64,000 nt of DNA from Pseudomonadota bacterium. GTDB taxonomy: Bacteria; Pseudomonadota; Gammaproteobacteria; Steroidobacterales; Steroidobacteraceae. Below, piece by piece: positions 17,241 through 25,906 of this stretch (its first letter is position 1; each line of letters begins with the position of its first letter). The stretch spans positions 310,001-374,000 of the forward strand of contig JAFEFN010000003.1 in assembly GCA_018240525.1 (NCBI GenBank), read 5' to 3'. A program made the position numbers and the translations under genes. A model generated the notes under the pieces. It was not told where the DNA came from. It searched no databases and saw nothing but the letters and a program-made list of their open reading frames with translations.

Positions 17241-18257
17241 TCAGACGGTGGCGAGCGGCGTCACCGGCGAGCCGACTGCCCCGGGCAGGTCCAGTGGCGG
17301 TGCGGTGAGGAGGAAGCGCGTGCGCTGGTGCGCGGCCAGCCAGCGGGCAAGATCGCGCAGGTACCACAGTTCCGCCAGGTGGATGCCGAGCTTGAACAGG
17401 CACAGCTCGTGCAGTGGCAGCAGCGGCTCGCGCTCGGCCCCCGAGTCGGCCATGGCGGTGGACTCGACCGCGGCATTGTCCGCGCACAGCGCCACGACCC
17501 CCGACTCGTCGATCCAGCGCTGCAGGCGCGCATCGGCCCCGGCCAGGCCCGCGCAGCTGCGCTGCAGGACCCGGTGGTCGGGCTTCTTCTGCATCTCCAG
17601 CACCAGGTCCGCAAAGCCGGTGTAGATGCACAGGAAGTCGCCGGCCTCGACCTCGACCTTCTGCGCCTCCATGAGGCGCATGAGCGCCTCGTAGCCGACG
17701 CTCGCCGGCTTGCGGCCGTACTCGCGCTCCAGGTCCACGAGCACGCCCCGCCCCTGCACGCCCGCGCGGGCGAGGTTCTCGATGCCCAAGGCGCGGGCGC
17801 CGGCGAATGCGGGATCGTCAGGAGCTGACATGTCGCCATCGGCGCGGAAGCCGTTGTAGAACACCGCCTCGCGCACCCCGTCGCCGTCGGCGTCGAACTC
17901 CGAGCCGCAGTGCGCAAGCGCATCCCACTGCGTGGAGTACTGCAGGCACAGCGTCACCTGGTCGTCGTTCACCACGTCCGTGGCGCGCTTGGCGTAGCCG
18001 GACATGTGGAAGGGATAGGCGGCGTGGCCGTTGGCGAAGCGCGTCGCGGCGAGCTTCGGCGGCGAGCGCGTCTCCCATAGCCCCGGGCCCCCGGGGTAGT
18101 CCAGCGGCAGGCTCAGGCAGAACACCACCCCCTCGCGCACCTCGCGCACGGCAGCCAGCCGCCGCGCCGGCGTGAGCAGGTTCATGCGCCCGCGCTGGTC
18201 GTCCGCGCCGAACTCGCCCCAGTTGGATCCCGCCGGTCGATTCTGCCAACGCCCCAT
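17241..18257 (-). CDS. Cyclase-family protein (kynurenine-formamidase-like metal hydrolase)
   Basis: The 338-residue protein fits the 'putative cyclase' family related to KynB formamidase: WGEFGADDQRGRMNLLTP near the N-terminus, LCLQYSTQWDALAH (the HxGTHxD equivalent appears as STQWDALAHCGSE), and a late LHELCLFKLGIHLAELWYL. These enzymes hydrolyse amide or ring bonds using Zn or Mn. The start at 18257 is chosen for the nearby AGGGGG; an in-frame extension upstream lacks family similarity. It is transcribed divergently from the alcohol dehydrogenase gene with about 40 bases between. Confidence 0.78.
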   Translation of the reverse strand: MGRWQNRPAGSNWGEFGADDQRGRMNLLTPARRLAAVREVREGVVFCLSLPLDYPGGPGLWETRSPPKLAATRFANGHAAYPFHMSGYAKRATDVVNDDQVTLCLQYSTQWDALAHCGSEFDADGDGVREAVFYNGFRADGDMSAPDDPAFAGARALGIENLARAGVQGRGVLVDLEREYGRKPASVGYEALMRLMEAQKVEVEAGDFLCIYTGFADLVLEMQKKPDHRVLQRSCAGLAGADARLQRWIDESGVVALCADNAAVESTAMADSGAEREPLLPLHELCLFKLGIHLAELWYLRDLARWLAAHQRTRFLLTAPPLDLPGAVGSPVTPLATV

Positions 18258-18298
18258 CCGTGCCCCCCTGCCCGTCGTCACACGGCATACTAGCCGCC

Positions 18299-19360
18299 AT
18301 GGCAGCACGCGGCACGATGATGGCATGGCGCCTGGTGGCCTTCGGCAAGGGACCGCAGCTGCAGGAAGTCCCGGTCCCGGTACCGGCCGCCGGCGAGGTC
18401 CTCATCAAGGTGGCCGGCAACGGCCTGTGCCACTCGGACGTAGGCCTCATGGACCCGCGCTTCGATGCGCCGCCCTTCCCGGGCTGGCAGCTGCCCTTCA
18501 CGCTCGGCCACGAGGTGGCCGGCTGGGTGGAAGCCAAGGGCGCGGGCGTGAGCGGTCATTCCCCCGGCGAGCCGGTACTGCTGGTCGCGACCGAGTCCGA
18601 CGGCACCTGCTCGTTCTGCCAGGCGGGCATGGACAACAACTGCGAGGCGAGCGGCGCGGGCCGCGGCTACGGCCGCGACGGCGGACTGGCGCCCTACATG
18701 CTGGTCCGCAGCGCCCGCGCGCTGATACCGCTGAAGACGCTCGACCCGGTGACGGCCGGGCCGCTGGCCGACGCCGGCGCCACCTCCATGCACGCCGTGC
18801 GCCGCATCCTGCCGCGCCTGGGGCCGGGCACCACCGCGGTGATCATCGGCGCGGGGGGGCTCGGCAGCTTCGCGGTGCAGTTCGTGCGCCAGCTCACCCC
18901 GGCGCGCGTCATCGCGGTCGATGTGAACCCCGCACGCCTGGAATACGCCCGCGCGCTCGGCGCGCACGAGGCGGTGAACGGGGTGAATGCCGGCACGGTG
19001 GCGGACCTCAAGGCCGTGACGCGCGGGCGCGGCGCGGAAGTGGTGCTGGACTTCGTCGGCATCGATGCGACCCTGGCCGCAGGCCTGGCGAGCGTGCGCC
19101 GCACCGGCGCCTACGGCCTGATCGGGGCGGGCATGGGCACCCTGCCGCAGCCCTGGTTCCACCAGCTGCCGCGCGATGGCGAGGTGTTCTGCTTCACCGG
19201 CAGCACGATCGCGGACCTCGAGGCGGTGGTGAAGCTGGCCGAGCAGGGGCTGCTGCGCAACGACACCGAGCGCTTCGGATTCAGCGAGGCCCCGGAGGCC
19301 TACGACCGGCTGGAGCACGGGCGCCTGACCGGCCGCGCCGTCGTCGTCCCGGATGCCTGA
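18299..19360 (+). CDS. Zinc-dependent MDR alcohol dehydrogenase
   Basis: The protein (353 residues from this start) has the zinc-ADH motifs CHSDVGLMDP and GHEVAGWV for catalytic zinc, TCSFCQAGMDNNC for a structural-zinc lobe with only three clear cysteines, and the Rossmann signature IGAGGLGSFAVQF. PLADAGATSMHAV is typical of this branch, which includes cyclic alcohol and acyl-CoA alcohol dehydrogenases. Start could also be one of two ATGs at 18317/18320. It overlaps the following SnoaL-like gene by eight bases. Confidence 0.88.
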   Translation: MAARGTMMAWRLVAFGKGPQLQEVPVPVPAAGEVLIKVAGNGLCHSDVGLMDPRFDAPPFPGWQLPFTLGHEVAGWVEAKGAGVSGHSPGEPVLLVATESDGTCSFCQAGMDNNCEASGAGRGYGRDGGLAPYMLVRSARALIPLKTLDPVTAGPLADAGATSMHAVRRILPRLGPGTTAVIIGAGGLGSFAVQFVRQLTPARVIAVDVNPARLEYARALGAHEAVNGVNAGTVADLKAVTRGRGAEVVLDFVGIDATLAAGLASVRRTGAYGLIGAGMGTLPQPWFHQLPRDGEVFCFTGSTIADLEAVVKLAEQGLLRNDTERFGFSEAPEAYDRLEHGRLTGRAVVVPDA

Positions 19361-19742
19361 CCCGGCCGACACCCTCGCGATCCACGCCCTGCTCGGGCTG
19401 TACGGCCACATCATCGATGCGCGCGAGTGGCACCGCGTCGGCGAGCTCTTCACCGCCGACTGCGTGTACGACATGACCCAGTTCAACCTGGGCGTGGTGC
19501 ACGGGGCCGAGGCCATCCGCGCGCTGTGGGCGGCGCCGGATGCGGCGCACCCGCTGGCGCACCACGCCACCAACATCATCGTCAGCGAGGATGCGGACGG
19601 CACCGTGCGGGTGCTGTCCAAGGGACTGGGCGTGGGCCGCAACGGCCGCGTCGGCAGCGTGACCTACCGCGACATCGTCGTGCGCACCGGCGCGGGCTGG
19701 CGTTTCGCCGCGCGCACGGGGGAGCTGCGCCAGCCTCCCTGA
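19353..19742 (+). CDS. SnoaL-like / NTF2-fold protein
   Basis: The 129-residue protein begins with a helix carrying LLGLYGHIIDAREWHRVGELFTADCVYDM and shows HHATNIIV and a final RFAARTGEL strand. This is the pattern of SnoaL_4-type NTF2-fold enzymes or binding proteins. It overlaps the alcohol dehydrogenase gene by eight bases and is surely co-translated with it. It is the second NTF2-fold gene of the locus, and it is not close in sequence to the first at 12544. Reaction unknown. Confidence 0.78.
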   Translation: MPDPADTLAIHALLGLYGHIIDAREWHRVGELFTADCVYDMTQFNLGVVHGAEAIRALWAAPDAAHPLAHHATNIIVSEDADGTVRVLSKGLGVGRNGRVGSVTYRDIVVRTGAGWRFAARTGELRQPP

Positions 19743-19751
19743 CCGCAGCGC

Positions 19752-20825
19752 CTAGCCGCCGAGCTTTTCCTCGATCTGCTGCCAGGCAAGGTCCGCGGTC
19801 GCCCGCGCCCGCTCGCCCGCCTCGCGCGCATGGCGGCTCGCCGCCGTGCCGTCGACCACGCGCCTGAGGATCCCCTGGCGGATGCAGGCGATGCGGAACA
19901 GGTTGTAGGCCATGCAGAATTCCCACACGCGCGGCTCGATGCCGGCGCGGCCGGTCCGGCGACAGTAGGTGGCGACGTACTCCTCCTCGGTCGGGATGCC
20001 GAGCGCGGGCAGGTCGAGACCCTTCAGCCCGCGGATCTCGCCGGCTGCCACGCGCCAGAGCATCACGTGGTACGACAGATCCGCCAGCGGGTGGCCGAGG
20101 GTGGAGAGCTCCCAGTCGACCACCGCCGCGACCCGCGGCCGGTCGGCGTGGAAGATCATGTTGTCGATGCGGTAGTCGCCGTGCACCAGCGTCGTCTCGT
20201 CGCCCGGCGGGATGTTGGCGGGCAGCCAGCGGAGCAGCTTCTCGAACGACTCGATGCGCTCGGTCTCGGAGGCCCGGTACTGCTTGCTCCAGCGACCGAT
20301 CTGGCGCGCGAAGTAGTTGCCCGGCTTGCCGTAGTCCCCGAGGCCCGCGGCCGCGTAGTCCAGCGAGTGCAGCTGCACCAGCACCCGGTTCATCTCGTCG
20401 TAGATGGCCGCGCGCTGCGGCGGGGTCATCTGCGGCAATGCCGGGTCCCAGAAGTTGCGCCCGGCCACGTAGCTCATGATGTAGAACATCGTGCCGATGA
20501 CGCTCGTGTCCTCGCACAGGCACAGCGGGCGCGCCACCGGGAAGCCGGCGCGGTGCAGGGCACCGATGACACGGAACTCGCGGTCGACGGCGTGCGCCGA
20601 GGGCAAGAGCGGCCCCGCGGGCTTGCGGCGCAGCACGTACTGCGCGCCATCGCCCGCGCTGAGGAGGAAGGTCGGGTTCGATTGGCCGCCCCGGAACTGC
20701 CGCACCTGCCCGAGCGGCGCCACGAACCCCGGCATGTGCCCGCTGAGGTAGCGCTCGAGCGCCGCCTCGTCGAAGCGCTGCGCGGCGGCGACGCTCATCG
20801 TGCCGGCAAATTCCTCGCCGCTCAT
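19752..20825 (-). CDS. APH-family phosphotransferase (ACAD10/11-like kinase)
   Basis: The 357-residue protein has the aminoglycoside-phosphotransferase/choline-kinase fold: a G-rich N-terminal lobe (FRGGQSNPTFLL), the catalytic LVHGDYRIDNMIF and the metal loop VVDWELSTLGHPLADLSYH. Genes of this type are commonly paired with acyl-CoA dehydrogenases and resemble the kinase domain of ACAD10/11, which phosphorylates 4-hydroxyacyl-CoA. The acyl-CoA dehydrogenase gene lies two bases upstream, so this pairing is seen here too. A role in breaking down hydroxy fatty acids is likely. Confidence 0.85.
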   Translation of the reverse strand: MSGEEFAGTMSVAAAQRFDEAALERYLSGHMPGFVAPLGQVRQFRGGQSNPTFLLSAGDGAQYVLRRKPAGPLLPSAHAVDREFRVIGALHRAGFPVARPLCLCEDTSVIGTMFYIMSYVAGRNFWDPALPQMTPPQRAAIYDEMNRVLVQLHSLDYAAAGLGDYGKPGNYFARQIGRWSKQYRASETERIESFEKLLRWLPANIPPGDETTLVHGDYRIDNMIFHADRPRVAAVVDWELSTLGHPLADLSYHVMLWRVAAGEIRGLKGLDLPALGIPTEEEYVATYCRRTGRAGIEPRVWEFCMAYNLFRIACIRQGILRRVVDGTAASRHAREAGERARATADLAWQQIEEKLGG

Positions 20826-20827
20826 CG

Positions 20828-22030
20828 TCAGGCGTACTTATCGAGCTCGAGGCGGCCGATCTGGTTGCGGTGCACCTCGTCGGGGCCGTCCGCAAGGCGC
20901 AGCGAGCGCGCCTGCGCGTAGGCATTGGCCAGCCCGAAGTCCTCGCTCAGGCCCCCGGCGCCGTGCGCCTGGATGGCCCAGTCGAGCACCTGGCAGGCCA
21001 TGTCGGCGGCGGCGATCTTGATGGCGGCGATCTGCGAGCGCGCCGCCTTGTTGCCGACCGTGTCCATGAGCCAGGCGGCCTGGTAGACCAGCAGGCGCGC
21101 CTGGTCGATGCGGATGCGGGACTCGGCGATGCGCTCGAGCGTCACGGTCTGCTCGGCGATCGGCTTGCCGAAGGTGGTGCGCGCCTTCACCCGCCGGCAC
21201 ATCTTCTCCAGCGCGCGCTCGGCCACCCCGATCATCCGCATCGCGTGGTGGATGCGGCCGGGCCCCAGGCGCCCCTGCGCGATCTCGAAGCCGCGGCCCT
21301 CGCCCAGGAGGATGTTCGCCGCCGGCACCCGCACGTCCTTGAACTCGATCTCCATGTGACCGTGCGGGGCATCGTCATAACCGAACACGGGCAGATGGCG
21401 CAGCACCGTGATCCCCGGCGTGTCGCGCGGCACGAGGATCATCGACTGCTGCTGGTGCTTGGGTGCCGCAGGATCGGTCTTGCCCATGAAGATGAACAGG
21501 CGGCAGCGCTTGCTGCCCGCGCCGGAAGTCCACCACTTGCGGCCGTTGACGAGGTAGGAGTCGCCGTCGCGCACGATGGAGCTCTCGATGTTGGTGGCAT
21601 CGCTCGAGGCCACGCGCGGCTCGGTCATGGCGAAGGCCGAGCGGATCTGCCCGGCCAGCAGGGGCTCGAGCCACTCCTTCTTCTGCGCCGCCGTGCCATA
21701 CCGCTCGAGCGTCTCCATGTTGCCGGTGTCGGGGGCCGAGCAGTTGAACACCTCCGGTGCCCAGCGCACGCGCCCCATCATCTCGCTCAGCGGCGCGTAC
21801 TCGAGATTGGTCAGCCCCGCCCCGCGGGCCGAATCGGGCAGGAACAGGTTCCACAGCCCCGCGGCGCGCGCCTGCGCCTTCAACTCCTCGAGCAGCGGCG
21901 GCTCCTCCCAGCGGTCCCCTTCCTGCAGCTGCGCGTGGAAGCGCTCCTCGTTCGGGTAGACGTGCGCGTCCATGAAGGCACCGAGGCGTACCAGGTAGTC
22001 TTCGGTCTTCTTGCTGATCTGGAAATCCAC
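20828..22030 (-). CDS. Acyl-CoA dehydrogenase
   Basis: The 400-residue FAD enzyme has [25 protein letters not shown], the [14 protein letters not shown] region, and the C-terminal [43 protein letters not shown]. The pattern is that of ACAD10/11-like long-chain acyl-CoA dehydrogenases. It introduces a 2,3-double bond in an acyl-CoA. It stands between the hydratase/dehydrogenase gene (24 bases upstream) and the APH-like kinase gene in one minus-strand operon. Confidence 0.93.
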   Translation of the reverse strand: MDFQISKKTEDYLVRLGAFMDAHVYPNEERFHAQLQEGDRWEEPPLLEELKAQARAAGLWNLFLPDSARGAGLTNLEYAPLSEMMGRVRWAPEVFNCSAPDTGNMETLERYGTAAQKKEWLEPLLAGQIRSAFAMTEPRVASSDATNIESSIVRDGDSYLVNGRKWWTSGAGSKRCRLFIFMGKTDPAAPKHQQQSMILVPRDTPGITVLRHLPVFGYDDAPHGHMEIEFKDVRVPAANILLGEGRGFEIAQGRLGPGRIHHAMRMIGVAERALEKMCRRVKARTTFGKPIAEQTVTLERIAESRIRIDQARLLVYQAAWLMDTVGNKAARSQIAAIKIAAADMACQVLDWAIQAHGAGGLSEDFGLANAYAQARSLRLADGPDEVHRNQIGRLELDKYA

Positions 22031-22053
22031 GTGAACTCCTGAGGCCGGCGCGG

Positions 22054-24141
22054 TCAGCCCGGCTCGTAAAACCCGCGACCCTCGCCGGCCAGCCGCGCCA
22101 GCAGAGGCGCCGGGGTGAAGTACTCCGGCCCGACCTGCGCGGCGTAGTGCAGCAGCCGCTCGTGCACCGTGGGCAAGCCGACCTGGTCGGCGTAGTACAT
22201 CGGACCGCCGCGGTAGGCCGGAAAGCCGAAGCCATGCAGCCAGATGACATCGATCTCGTGCGGGCGGGCGACGAGGCCGGCCTCGATGAGGCGGGCGCCC
22301 TCGTTGATCATGGCATACAGGCAGCGCTCGAGGACCTCCGCGTCGGCCAGCGTCCGCTGCGCGATGCCCCGCGCCGCGGCATGGCGCGCGATGAGCTGCG
22401 CCACCTCAGGATCCGGGCTGGGCCGCCGCTCGGCGTCGTAGCGGTACCAGCCCTTGCCATTCTTCTGGCCGAGCCGTCCCGCGGCCGTGAGCTGCTCGAG
22501 CAGATCCGCGCTGCGCTCGCGCGGGCTGAGCTGCGCGAAGCGCGCGCGGCGCGTGGCCAGGACCACGTCCAGGCCGCCCAGGTCCTGCACCGCCAGCGGC
22601 CCCAGCGGGAAGCCGAAGTCGGTGAGGACCCGGTCGATCTGCGAAGGCTCCGCACCCTCCTCGAGCATGAACAGGGCCTCGCGCGAGCGCCGCGAGAGCA
22701 TGCGGTTGGCGACGAACCCCTCGCCCGCGCCCACGGTCACCGCCACCTTGCCGAGAAGCTTGCCGAGCTTCATGAGCGTGGCCACCACCTCGGGCGAGCT
22801 GGCAGGCGTGCGCACCAGCTCCAGCAGCCGCATCGTCTGCGCGGGATTGAAGAAGTGCATGCCCGCCACGTCGGCCGGCCGGCCCGAGGCCTGCCCCAGG
22901 GCATTCAGGTCGAGGAACGAGGTGTTGCTCGAGAGGATCGCGCCCGCTCTTGCGACCGCACCCAGCTGCGCGAACACCGCCTGCTTGGCGGAGAGGTCCT
23001 CGGCGACGGCCTCGACGACGAGGTCCGCGTTCTTCAGGTCGGGGTAGTCGAGGGTGCTCGTGATGAGGGCGAGGCGGCGATCGGCTTCCGCCTGCGCCAG
23101 GCTCCCGCGGCCCACCAGCCCGGCGTAGATCTTGCCGATCGCGGCCAGCGCGGCGGCGCCACTCTCGGCGCGGTGTGCGAGGATCGTGACCGGGATGCCG
23201 GCGTTGGCGAAGCACACCGCGATGCCGCGCCCCATCACGCCCGAGCCCACGACCGCGCAGCGCCCGATCGCGCGCACCGGGGTGTCGGCGGGCAGTCCCG
23301 GCACGCGCGCGATGTCGCGCTCGATCGCGAACGCGTGGCGCTGCGCCTTCGACTGCGCGCCGTTGAGCAGCTCCATGCACATCGCGTTCTCGCGCCGGAT
23401 CCCTTCGGGGAAGGGCAGCTCGTAGGCCAGGCGCACCGCCTTGACCGCCTCGAGCGGCGCCAGGAAGCCGCGCTGCTTTTTCGCCAGCGATTTCGTGAAC
23501 TCGTCGAAGGCGCCCGGGTCATCCAGCACCGGGGTCAGCTCGCCCGTGCGCCTGAGGGGGCGCCGTTCCGTGAGGACCGCTTCGGCAAAGTCGAAGGCGG
23601 CCTGCTCCAGGTCGCCTTCAACGACCGCATCGACCAGGCCGAGCTTGAGGGCCTCAGTGGCGCTGACGTCCTTGCCCTCCGCGATCATGGTGAGCGCTGC
23701 GCGCACCGGGACCAGGCGCGGCAGGCGCTGCGTGCCGGCCGCGCCCGGGATGATGCCGAGCTTCACCTCCGGCAGGCCGAGCCTGGTCGAGGGCGCCGCC
23801 AGGCGGAAGTGGCACGCCAGGGCGAGCTCCAGCCCACCGCCGAGCGCGGTGCCGTGCAGGGCGGCGATGACGGGCTTGGCGCTCGCCTCGGTGCGGGCCA
23901 CGACCTCCCCCAGCTGCGGGTCCTTGAACGGCCTGCCGAACTCGCGCACGTCCGCCCCGGCGCAGAAGGTGCGTCCGCGGCAGAGGATGACCAGCGCCTC
24001 CAGCGCCGGGTCGGCCGCCGTGCGCGCGAGCGCCTCCACCAGCCCCGCGCGCACGCCGTGGGACAGTGCGTTCACCGGGGGGTTGTCGATGACGGCGATC
24101 GCGATGCGGCCACGCGCGAGGAACGAGACAGGATCCGTCAC
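22054..24141 (-). CDS. Enoyl-CoA hydratase/3-hydroxyacyl-CoA dehydrogenase fusion (FadJ/FadB-like)
   Basis: The 695-residue bifunctional beta-oxidation enzyme has an N-terminal crotonase domain ([48 protein letters not shown]) and a 3-hydroxyacyl-CoA dehydrogenase domain ([45 protein letters not shown]). It hydrates and then oxidises the product of the acyl-CoA dehydrogenase. Length matches the family. It lies 27 bases after the quinone-oxidoreductase-like gene on the same strand. No thiolase is in the window. Confidence 0.93.
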   Translation of the reverse strand: MTDPVSFLARGRIAIAVIDNPPVNALSHGVRAGLVEALARTAADPALEALVILCRGRTFCAGADVREFGRPFKDPQLGEVVARTEASAKPVIAALHGTALGGGLELALACHFRLAAPSTRLGLPEVKLGIIPGAAGTQRLPRLVPVRAALTMIAEGKDVSATEALKLGLVDAVVEGDLEQAAFDFAEAVLTERRPLRRTGELTPVLDDPGAFDEFTKSLAKKQRGFLAPLEAVKAVRLAYELPFPEGIRRENAMCMELLNGAQSKAQRHAFAIERDIARVPGLPADTPVRAIGRCAVVGSGVMGRGIAVCFANAGIPVTILAHRAESGAAALAAIGKIYAGLVGRGSLAQAEADRRLALITSTLDYPDLKNADLVVEAVAEDLSAKQAVFAQLGAVARAGAILSSNTSFLDLNALGQASGRPADVAGMHFFNPAQTMRLLELVRTPASSPEVVATLMKLGKLLGKVAVTVGAGEGFVANRMLSRRSREALFMLEEGAEPSQIDRVLTDFGFPLGPLAVQDLGGLDVVLATRRARFAQLSPRERSADLLEQLTAAGRLGQKNGKGWYRYDAERRPSPDPEVAQLIARHAAARGIAQRTLADAEVLERCLYAMINEGARLIEAGLVARPHEIDVIWLHGFGFPAYRGGPMYYADQVGLPTVHERLLHYAAQVGPEYFTPAPLLARLAGEGRGFYEPG

Positions 24142-24168
24142 GGCGCTTCAGCTTCCTGGGGTGTGGGG

Positions 24169-25146
24169 CTACTGGATGAGGAGGACGACTTTACCCTTGG
24201 CGCGGCGGTTCATCACCGTGTCCAGCGCCTGGGTGAAGTCCGCCAAGGGATAGGTCTCGGAGACGTGCGGCTTCAGGCGCCCCTGCGCGTACCAGGCGAA
24301 GAGCTCGGCGAAGTTGGCCGCATTGTGCTCGGGACGCAGCTTCGCGTATGCGCCCCAGAACACGCCCACCAGGGAGGCCTGCTTCAGGAGCAGCAGGTTG
24401 AGCGGGATCTTCGGGATCTCCCCGCTGGCGAAGCCGACCACGAGGTACCGCCCCAGGAAGGCGAGGCTGCGGACGCACGGCTCGGCGTAGGGCCCGCCCA
24501 CCGGGTCGTACACGACGTCCACGCCGCGTCCGCCGGTGAGCTCCCGGAGCCTGTCGCGCAGGTCCGGAGCCGAATAATTGAGGGTGGCATCCGCGCCGTA
24601 CTCGCGGCACAGCGCCAGCTTCTCCTCGCTGGAAGCACAGGCGATGACGCGCGCGCCCATCACCTTGCCGATCTCCACCGCCGTCAGCCCCACCCCGCCG
24701 GCGGCACCCAGCACCAGCAGGGTCTCGCCGGCGCGCAGCTGGGCACGGTCCTTGAGCGCATGGTGCGAGGTGGCATACACGATCGGGAAGCCGGCCGCGG
24801 TGGCGAAATCCATGCCCTCCGGCAGGGGCATGACACCGGCGGCCGGCGCGATCACCTGCTCGGCAAAGCCGCCATGGCCGGTCGCGGCAAGCACGCGCGT
24901 CCCCGGAGCGATGCCGGTGACGCCCTCGCCTACGGACCGGATGATCCCGGCGACCTCGGCACCCGGGGAGAACGGCAGTGGCGGCTTGGTCTGGTACTTG
25001 CCCTGCGCGATGAGGCCGTCCATGAAGTTTACGCCGGCCGCCCTGACCTCGATCAGCACCTGGCCCGCGGCCGGCGCCGGCGCGGGCACCTCGGCGAGGC
25101 TGAGCTGGTCGAGCGGCGCGAATTCACGGACGAGCACGGCCTTCAC
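24169..25146 (-). CDS. NADPH:quinone-oxidoreductase-like MDR protein
   Basis: The 325-residue MDR protein has AAGVNFMDGLIAQGKYQ, PFSPGAEVAGIIRSVGEGV, the NADPH-binding VLGAAGGVGLTAVEIGK and SSEEKLALCREYGADATLNY. It lacks zinc ligands, as quinone oxidoreductases do. It reduces quinones or enones with NADPH, plausible for an alpha-beta unsaturated intermediate. The GTG at 25146 gives the usual MKAVLVREF opening and has GAGAAG upstream; an ATG at 25167 would overlap rlmB by 11 bases. Confidence 0.88.
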   Translation of the reverse strand: MKAVLVREFAPLDQLSLAEVPAPAPAAGQVLIEVRAAGVNFMDGLIAQGKYQTKPPLPFSPGAEVAGIIRSVGEGVTGIAPGTRVLAATGHGGFAEQVIAPAAGVMPLPEGMDFATAAGFPIVYATSHHALKDRAQLRAGETLLVLGAAGGVGLTAVEIGKVMGARVIACASSEEKLALCREYGADATLNYSAPDLRDRLRELTGGRGVDVVYDPVGGPYAEPCVRSLAFLGRYLVVGFASGEIPKIPLNLLLLKQASLVGVFWGAYAKLRPEHNAANFAELFAWYAQGRLKPHVSETYPLADFTQALDTVMNRRAKGKVVLLIQ

Positions 25147-25156
25147 GTGGCGCTTC

Positions 25157-25897
25157 TCACTGGGCATCTCTCTGGCGCAGGGTCTCGTAGAGGAGCATAC
25201 CGGCCGCGACCGAGACGTTCAGGCTCTCGACGCTGCCCCGCTGCGGTAGCCGCACCATCAGGTCGCACGTCTGGCGCGTGAGGTGGCGCAGACCGGAGCC
25301 CTCCGAGCCCAGCACGAGCACGATGCCGCCCTTGAGGTCGACCTGGCGCGCCTCCTGCGTGGCACCGGCATCCGCGCCGACCACCCAGAGGCCCGCATCC
25401 TTCAGCAGCTTCAGCGTGCGCACGAGGTTGGTCACCGACACCACCGGCGTCGTCTCGGCCGCCCCGGTGGCCACCTTGCGCACCGTGGGCGTCATCTGCG
25501 CCGCGCGGTCCTTGGGCACAACGACCGCGAGCGCGCCGCAGGCGTCGGCCGTGCGCAGGCAGGCCCCGAGGTTGTGTGGGTCCTGCACGCCGTCCAGCGC
25601 GAGGATGATGGGGGCCTGCGCGGTGCCGAGGGCGGCCACCAGGTCGTCCTCGCTCCAGGGCGCCAGGGGCACGATCTCGGCGGCCACGCCCTGGTGGATG
25701 GCATCGCCCAGCAATTGCCTGAGCGCATCGGCATTGACGCGCTTCAGCGGTCGCCGCTGGCGTTGCGCGAGTTCTTCGATGGCGCGCGCCTGCGGGTCCT
25801 CGCGGCGCTCGGCCAGCAGCACGTTCAGCACGCGCTCGGGCTGGCGCTCGAGCACGGCCCGCACCGCGTGCATGCCGTAGATGGTCTGGGGCTTCAT
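25157..25897 (-). CDS. rlmB: 23S rRNA (guanosine-2251-2'-O)-methyltransferase
   Basis: The 246-residue SpoU-family enzyme methylates G2251 in the peptidyl-tRNA-binding loop of 23S rRNA. The N-terminal substrate-binding domain starts IYGMHAVRAVLE, and the knotted C-terminal SAM domain shows LDGVQDPHNLGACLRTADA, VLGSEGSGLRHLT and SLNVSVAAGMLLYE. Length is normal. It follows rnr by nine bases, the usual gammaproteobacterial pairing. Confidence 0.95.
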   Translation of the reverse strand: MKPQTIYGMHAVRAVLERQPERVLNVLLAERREDPQARAIEELAQRQRRPLKRVNADALRQLLGDAIHQGVAAEIVPLAPWSEDDLVAALGTAQAPIILALDGVQDPHNLGACLRTADACGALAVVVPKDRAAQMTPTVRKVATGAAETTPVVSVTNLVRTLKLLKDAGLWVVGADAGATQEARQVDLKGGIVLVLGSEGSGLRHLTRQTCDLMVRLPQRGSVESLNVSVAAGMLLYETLRQRDAQ

Positions 25898-25906
25898 GGC
25901 CTCAGT

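Noticed and set aside
22147..25281. 1044-codon open frame on the plus strand over the hydratase/dehydrogenase and MDR genes
   Set aside because: It is antisense to two clear beta-oxidation/MDR genes and one end of rlmB; its Arg/Gly/His-rich translation has no motif. High GC leaves such frames open by chance.
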